A DNA stretch of 64,000 bases from Notospermus geniculatus (taxonomy: Eukaryota > Nemertea > Pilidiophora > Heteronemertea > Lineidae). Within the stretch, counting starts at the first letter, position 1, and every line of letters begins with the position of its first letter. The stretch lies in assembly GCA_002633025.1 (NCBI GenBank), contig NMRB01001115.1, positions 5,334 to 69,333 of the forward strand. The letters are read 5' to 3'. Below, in pieces: positions 58,756-64,000 of this stretch. The notes under the pieces were generated by a model. It was not told where the DNA came from. It saw only the letters and a program-made list of their open reading frames with translations, and did not search any database. The position numbers and the translations under genes were made by a program.

Positions 58756-59739
58756 TTAAGTACAAGTATAAATCTTCTGCTGGTTACAGCGTTTACACTT
58801 GCGAGCTGTCATCTTGAAAAGTAGTTTTACATCCTGTCTGAATTTAGCACTCGATGCTAAATAGATGTAGAAATTGTAGAGATTATTACCTGACGCCACC
58901 AACCATACGATGATAAAACTAAGTCGCCGTTCAAACTGACGCTCCGGGTTCCAGTCCCCGTGTAGAAGATCCCAATAAATAAAATCCACTGGAAATGCCG
59001 TAAGACAAATGACAAACATGGTTGACATTGTGACAAGCATTACAATTGTTCCAGTTTCACTTGCCCCACGTTCAGTAGGCCTACCAATGTTTCGCTTGCC
59101 GTGTTTCAGTTTGATGAGTATCGCAGCGTTGGCGGCCACTAGAATGAGAGCGGGTAAGATAACATCGAGGAAAATCCAAATTTGTTCCGTGAATCGTGGA
59201 ACGCTATGTATATTGCAAACTTCCAAGAATATGAACAAACCTGTTGGATTAGCTGGATTCTTCACAATGACATAGGCTGGTCTGAACGCGTAGATGATAA
59301 CATGCGATGACACATTGAGGAAAAGAAGTATTTTCGCCTTCGTCCTCGTGCACCAGAGTTTGGCTTTGAGCGGAAAGCAGACGGCAATAAAACGATCAAT
59401 GGCTAAGACCACTGTACACCAGTTTGCTACAGTGTAGAAGAAGTATGTACAGAATACGTAAGCCCTGCAAATCACACCCGCTATGGGTAGAAGCAACTGC
59501 GGCCACCCTATGAACATCATCGGCCAAAAAAGATCCGTACTTGCTAAGATATCTGCAACGGCCAGTACCTTGAAATTGTGTGAGACAACAGAACTTCTGT
59601 CACGCGTGAAGTGAATCGTTAGGAATATCAGTAAGTTGCCAGTGAATCCGACCAAGAACGGAATCGGTGGGGAATATATAAAACACGCCCTAAATAAACT
59701 GATTTGGAAGTCAGTGAAGTTCTCCTGGCCAGTTTTCAT
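58756..59739 (-). CDS. Class A (rhodopsin-like) GPCR, neuropeptide-receptor type
   Basis: Complete single-exon seven-transmembrane receptor of 327 residues, expected at the plasma membrane and coupling to G proteins; its ligand is unknown. Seen: an N-glycosylation site N7-F-T; TM1 about 20-43 with G34-N35; TM2 about 55-78 with the LAVAD aspartate D63; C91 and C175 for the extracellular disulfide; DRF (115-117) in place of DRY; TM5 proline P196; TM6 with CLTAFP (245-250); TM7 with NFYIY (289-293) in place of NPxxY; tail cysteines C315 and C318, possible palmitoylation sites. The usual TM4 tryptophan is absent. An NFxxY motif is, from memory, common in FMRFamide/myosuppressin-type peptide receptors, so that group is my best guess. 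The ATG has A at -3 and an in-frame TAA 9 nt upstream. A 51-bp minisatellite begins 30 bp before it. Confidence 0.93.
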   Translation of the reverse strand: MKTGQENFTDFQISLFRACFIYSPPIPFLVGFTGNLLIFLTIHFTRDRSSVVSHNFKVLAVADILASTDLFWPMMFIGWPQLLLPIAGVICRAYVFCTYFFYTVANWCTVVLAIDRFIAVCFPLKAKLWCTRTKAKILLFLNVSSHVIIYAFRPAYVIVKNPANPTGLFIFLEVCNIHSVPRFTEQIWIFLDVILPALILVAANAAILIKLKHGKRNIGRPTERGASETGTIVMLVTMSTMFVICLTAFPVDFIYWDLLHGDWNPERQFERRLSFIIVWLVASGNNLYNFYIYLASSAKFRQDVKLLFKMTARKCKRCNQQKIYTCT

Positions 59740-59768
59740 GGTGTTTTAATGCACCAACAAGTTTAGGA

Positions 59769-60195
59769 GTATCCGTTATCCTTGTATAGGCCCTGAAGAT
59801 TTTCCATTATTTGAGAGAACGATGTCTCACTGCGTGTAGGCTCATAACGATTACCCATTATCTAGAAGAGAACGATGTCTCACTCCTTGTAGGCTCCTAA
59901 AGATCATCCATTATCCGAGAGAACGAGGTTTCACTCGTTTGTAGGCCCATAACGATCATCCGTTATTGGAGAGAACGATGTCTTACTCCTTGTAAGCCCC
60001 TAACGATCATCCGTTATTGGAGAGAACGATGTCTTACTCCTTGTAGGCCCCTAACGATCATCCGTTATCGGAGAGAACGATGTCTCATTCCTTGTAGACC
60101 CATTACGATAAACTGAGAAAACGATGTCTCACTCCTTGTAAGCCCCTAACGATCATCCATTTTCTTTGAGAAGGATGTCACTCCTTATAGTGACA
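59769..60195. repeat. 51-bp minisatellite at the 5' side of the GPCR
   Basis: About eight imperfect units of GATCATCCGTTATTGGAGAG plus AACGATGTCTCACTCCTTGT and AGGCCCCTAAC. Each contains GAGAACGATGTCTC, a short imperfect inverted repeat. A partial unit starts at 59769. The array covers the region where the GPCR promoter or 5' leader would be. Confidence 0.9.
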
Positions 60196-61391
60196 ATGGT
60201 CAATCAGATATCTTGTTCAGATGAGGCTGATATTCTCTTCACACAGCAAAAAGCACAAATCCGTCCACTTGGCTGAAGTGTCCATCGGCTGCAAATTCCA
60301 CCATCTTTCCTCACTTACAAGTGTCTTGCAGTAGCCTGCCACCTGTTTTAGGTAACATGCAAGTTCGACACGGTGGATACGCTTTGTTGTACCAACCGTG
60401 TAGTTTGATAACTAGTCACATCTCTCACCGTATTGTCATGATTTGCCTCCTTTCTTGTCGGACACACGGAGTAAAACTCGAGTCTCTATGCTTCGTATTG
60501 GTTGTGCTAATGAATGTGTGCTCTCTAACCACGGGCGTTAAATCAGAAATCAAATACAAATACCAAAACGCCGAATGATAGAAAAAATAATATCGACTCC
60601 TACCGCCTGATTCCTTGGGGTACGTTCGACCTAGGATTTGCCAATTGAGGAAAGTAACATCATGAGCCTGGTTTATTTGTTGGCAAATAAATCATTAGTT
60701 TACCATCACAGCGTACGCCCAAATGCCAATGATACGGTGTACGATGGATGACCTCGCAGACATGAATCAGTAGTGTGCTGCATGAAACCATCTTTCGGCC
60801 TCAGTGGGCAGCACACCATGCGAGGTGAGGGCGATATCACAAGCGATATATGACCGCCACCGCGGATCTTCTCACCAGCTACCGCAGACTAGGCATTATG
60901 ATCGGTTTTGGGATTGTTTGACAATGGACGAACATCGCTGGCGAGAAGATTCCACGCATCGCTGTCCAGCGCACACCTGGCGTCAACAGCCGATTGCTTG
61001 TGATATCGTCTGGTGTGCTGCTGGCTTATAATATGGAAAGACCAAGAGAAAGGCTCAGAACGCAACAGCGGTTTCAGGTGTTTCTACATAATGACAGCAC
61101 CTGACAGACCTTCTTGTGTTGCAAGCAACAACAAACACTTGTGATCGCGAATTCCCCGTTGCATCGGCGCTACATCTTTATATTCAGGTGACAAAACTGC
61201 TTCCTATTTAAGATATTCATGGTTATTTTATGAGCACTTGGACAAAATGGATTCACCTTTTGATATTCAATCCTTGCTAACATAAGTGTTATGCCTGTCT
61301 TTTTCAGGTTAATCGGTTTGTGGCTGGTCTCTTGAAGAGAATAACCACGGGGTAAGACAGTCAGTTACATTTACCTTACAGCTACGTTGCT
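60196..61391. other. No recognisable gene
   Basis: Frames of 75-85 codons without known domains. Holds the inverted repeat 60807-61026. Confidence 0.5.
60807..61026. mobile_element. Degenerate inverted-repeat element
   Basis: GGGCAGCACACCATGCGAGG ... GATATCACAAGCGAT faces CAGCAGCACACCAGACGATA ... TCACAAGCAATC (minus strand). The arms are imperfect and offset by a short indel. Confidence 0.65.
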
Positions 61392-61671
61392 AGGCTGGTT
61401 CCCGGTCCCAACATAGCTGAAGGATTAAGGGACCGGTATTGCCTGATGTAACGACGCAGTTGATTGGCTAGCTCTTTTTGATTTTGAATTTGTAACGTCG
61501 CAGTTGATTGGTTAGCTATTTTGGGATATGAGGTAAGCTCTTTCTCAGTACTGAGGAGATCTTCTGTGACGTCGTTTCTATTTTTAACATGGCAGCTTTC
61601 TGCCATGTAATGGCCGCCCAAAACCGGTCCCTTTCTCTCCGCGAGCTATGTAGGGACCGGGTACCAGTCTA
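61392..61671. mobile_element. MITE with a 10-bp target duplication
   Basis: CTACGTTGCT flanks both sides (61382-61391, 61672-61681). The ends AGGCTGGTTCCCGGTCCC and TAGACTGGTACCCGGTCCC (minus strand) are inverted and both continue to ACATAGCT. Inside, ACG(A/T)CGCAGTTGATTGG(C/T)TAGCT is repeated. A 9-11-bp duplication points to Mutator-type insertion. Confidence 0.85.
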
Positions 61672-61888
61672 CTACGTTGCTTTAAATCATGGCCGTCCTA
61701 GAATTTCGTCTTCATGCAGCCCAGATGACACGTTTCATGCTCCTTACGATCGTTTTTTATTGCCCACATCGTGACACGTTGCATCACATCGTAGTGAACT
61801 CATCTTGTCAACTCTGTTCAAGAAGCAATAATTTTTTTGCCATACCGGTACCGGAACATCAAACCTGTTTGATTCTAGGCAAGATACC
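61672..61888. other. Short unique stretch, nothing seen
   Basis: No gene or repeat recognised. Confidence 0.5.
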
Positions 61889-62069
61889 AAAGCATTGGTT
61901 GAGCATACTGGTCTGCGAGGAAGTATGAATTAGGTATTCAAGCCAATTCATACTTCCTCGCCGACCTGTAGTCGAGTGGAAAATGCTTTGTTATTTTTCG
62001 CCACGCTGGTTCCAAAAAAAGCATTTTCTGTTCCGCAAACTTGTCGGCACGGAAGTATGAATTGGCCAT
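61889..62069. mobile_element. Three-armed hairpin element, AATTCATACTTCC arms
   Basis: GAGGAAGTATGAATT (about 61918) pairs with AATTCATACTTCCTCGCCGA (61942). That arm, continuing GAGTGGAAAATGCTTTG, pairs again with AAAGCATTTTCTGTTCCG ... GGAAGTATGAATTGGCC (to 62069). The ends resemble the 22761-23169 arms. Confidence 0.75.
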
Positions 62070-63582
62070 TGTGTTGATCGTTCGGAAAAGAATGCTATTG
62101 TTCCCTATTTTGTTCGGAAAATGCTATTGTTCTCCTGTTTCCATTGTTATTGGTCATGGGATGGCAGAATCGGAGGAAGTTAGAACCACGCCTTACTAGT
62201 GATACAAAGAGCACATCTTTCACCAAGATAATAAATATGACATTTTCATGAGATGAGGATCACATGTTGGTATTGTGTCGTGTCTCTGTCCGTTGATTCC
62301 ATTTTTATGAAAAATATCATAGTTTTCAATATCTTTGTCATTCGGTCCGTTTATTGCCACGAAGTCTCAGTTTCCAATTAAAGGGAAACAAATAATAAAA
62401 TTTGTTTATTGTCAACAATAAGTAATCATTAGAGTTCAACTCAAGAATTAATTATCTTGGGCGAGGCCATTGCTCCGGTGTACAGTCATGTGCAGAGGCG
62501 AGTTACAGTGTCATTCACTGTCAATTTTCCACTTTGACGATGGCAATTAAGTTTCAATCATCGACTACTTCACTGATTCAACCTGATATACTCTTGTTGA
62601 CATAGGCACATCCGATGCAACACAGCCTCCGTTTTGGTAAATGCCTGATCGGGGTGGATCGAGGTTGATGCTGGATTGATGCCTGATTTAACTTGTTACC
62701 CTACCATTTGTCACACATTAAGCATTTAATTAGCTCTATAGACAATATGGGGCGAAGTGCAGTAGGAGGAAACCGGAGTGCCCGTTGAAAACTGCACTGT
62801 CAAAGATAGCTGCCCTCTCTATCACACGAAATACAGCTTCGACTCGGAAATGGTGAAAGCACCGAAGTTTCCCTTGCACCAATCTGACGACCCTTTCTTT
62901 AGTGGTGTGGTGCCGCAGACCCTAGTGGAGATTTAGGCCAAGACCTTTATCCACAACTTCCCCATCTGACGGTAAATCAGGTTCCTTTGTGCAGAACTCG
63001 TGACAGAGCGATCAATTCACCAGAGCAGCAACAACATACTTTATGACTTTATTCAAGTTCTCTCAACAACTATCCCACCAGCCTGAGCACCCATTACGAG
63101 GCAATAATAATGACAAACACCACAAAATCGGTCAGTTGCATACGAATTGGGTATTTCAAACAGCTCTTTTTTACTCAACAACTGTTGAATACGATTGCTA
63201 TGTGCCAAGGTCAGCAAAAAGTAGTTCTGAAACACACAACTCAGCGTCGGTGGTGGCGGCGGAGTTGTGTATAGAGTGATGATAGTAAATACATTTTCAT
63301 GAATTCAATACATTTCTTTTCTGTTGTCTTCTAACTTCCCTAACCTTGAAACATGGAAGACTTCTCCTCCTGCAACAAAAAGCTGGGTGGCTACCCACAT
63401 CCTCCAGCTGAGGGGATGGAGGTGGTCGCACCGAGTGCCAGCTTGAGGGGGTGGGGATACTCTTATTGCCAGCTGGAGGGGGTGGGGATCATGAATTGAC
63501 TGATCCAGCCAGAGGGGGCCTTTTGAAAAGGCAAGGAACACACATGGTGTATATATGGCCAGTTGGGGGAGTGACCCCCCCC
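62070..63582. other. No recognisable gene
   Basis: AT-rich unique DNA to about 63380. GCCAGCTNGAGGGGGTGGGG then occurs twice (63439 and 63469). The flank of the gap is a C run. Confidence 0.5.
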
Positions 63583-63715
63583 NNNNNNNNNNNNNNNNNN
63601 NNNNNNNNNNNNNNNNNNNNNNNNNNNNNNNNNNNNNNNNNNNNNNNNNNNNNNNNNNNNNNNNNNNNNNNNNNNNNNNNNNNNNNNNNNNNNNNNNNNN
63701 NNNNNNNNNNNNNNN
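63583..63715. other. Assembly gap, 133 N
   Basis: Flanked by C8 on the left and a G run on the right. All frames crossing it are artefacts. Confidence 0.99.
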
Positions 63716-64000
63716 GGGGGGGGGGGTCCTTTTGTGATCAACCAATAGAATATCTTTATTTCTATCTGATGATTGGAGGATACCTTTTATGCAAATAGGA
63801 AAGCCAACGCACTCGCCTCCCAACTTTAAACTCCATGCGTAGATTCATTTGTTCAAAGCAGATGAATTAACTTTGACTACTTCTATTATTCCCCCTGGAA
63901 AATAACTTCATCTATATTGCCGACTGGTTGTCAAAATTAAAATTAAAATTACTTCATCACCTCGGGTCAGACGTGGTCGGCGTACTAATCCGATTAGCAC
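63716..64000. other. Tail of window, nothing recognised
   Basis: After the G run only short unique sequence with an (AAAATT)3 run near 63936. Confidence 0.5.

Noticed and set aside
63305-63823. Long frames across the gap
   Set aside because: They consist largely of translated N.

Overview
The window looks like genomic DNA from a repeat-rich, highly polymorphic marine invertebrate. There are no bacterial operons, almost no long open frames, frequent TACATGTA and TAGGCCTA words, short inverted-repeat DNA transposons of many families, a tRNA-derived SINE family and several minisatellites. The one clear gene is a single-exon class A GPCR of a neuropeptide-receptor type. An invertebrate deuterostome (amphioxus, echinoderm or acorn worm) fits best, but I cannot fix the species from this sequence.

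Layout: 1-8443 (copy A) and 11906-20618 (copy A') are a large direct duplication of over 8 kb, separated by a 3.5 kb spacer that holds a double hairpin and a nested transposon. The two copies differ mainly by insertions, several of them MITEs with clean empty sites. From 20.7 kb to 35 kb there is a 39-bp minisatellite, nested palindromes, a 641-bp tandem dimer with a hammerhead-ribozyme-like motif in each unit (25962-27254), a SINE with a doubled 3' body, and a 1.1 kb tandem duplication (31694-33841). From 36 to 43.4 kb there is a 1 kb long-inverted-repeat element and two more tandem duplications (37343-40124 and 40449-43440). From 44 to 58 kb there are minisatellites and about a dozen short inverted-repeat elements, but no convincing gene. 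The GPCR lies on the minus strand at 58756-59739, with an eight-unit 51-bp minisatellite starting 30 bp upstream of its start codon. The last 4 kb carry two more inverted-repeat elements and a 133-base assembly gap.

No genes here form a pathway together. What the window mainly records is repeat dynamics: transposon insertion and nesting, tandem amplification of hairpins and minisatellites, and five direct duplications. The duplications may be real, or may be two alleles of a heterozygous genome placed side by side in the assembly. One duplication meets exactly at a single N, which favours the second reading for at least that pair.
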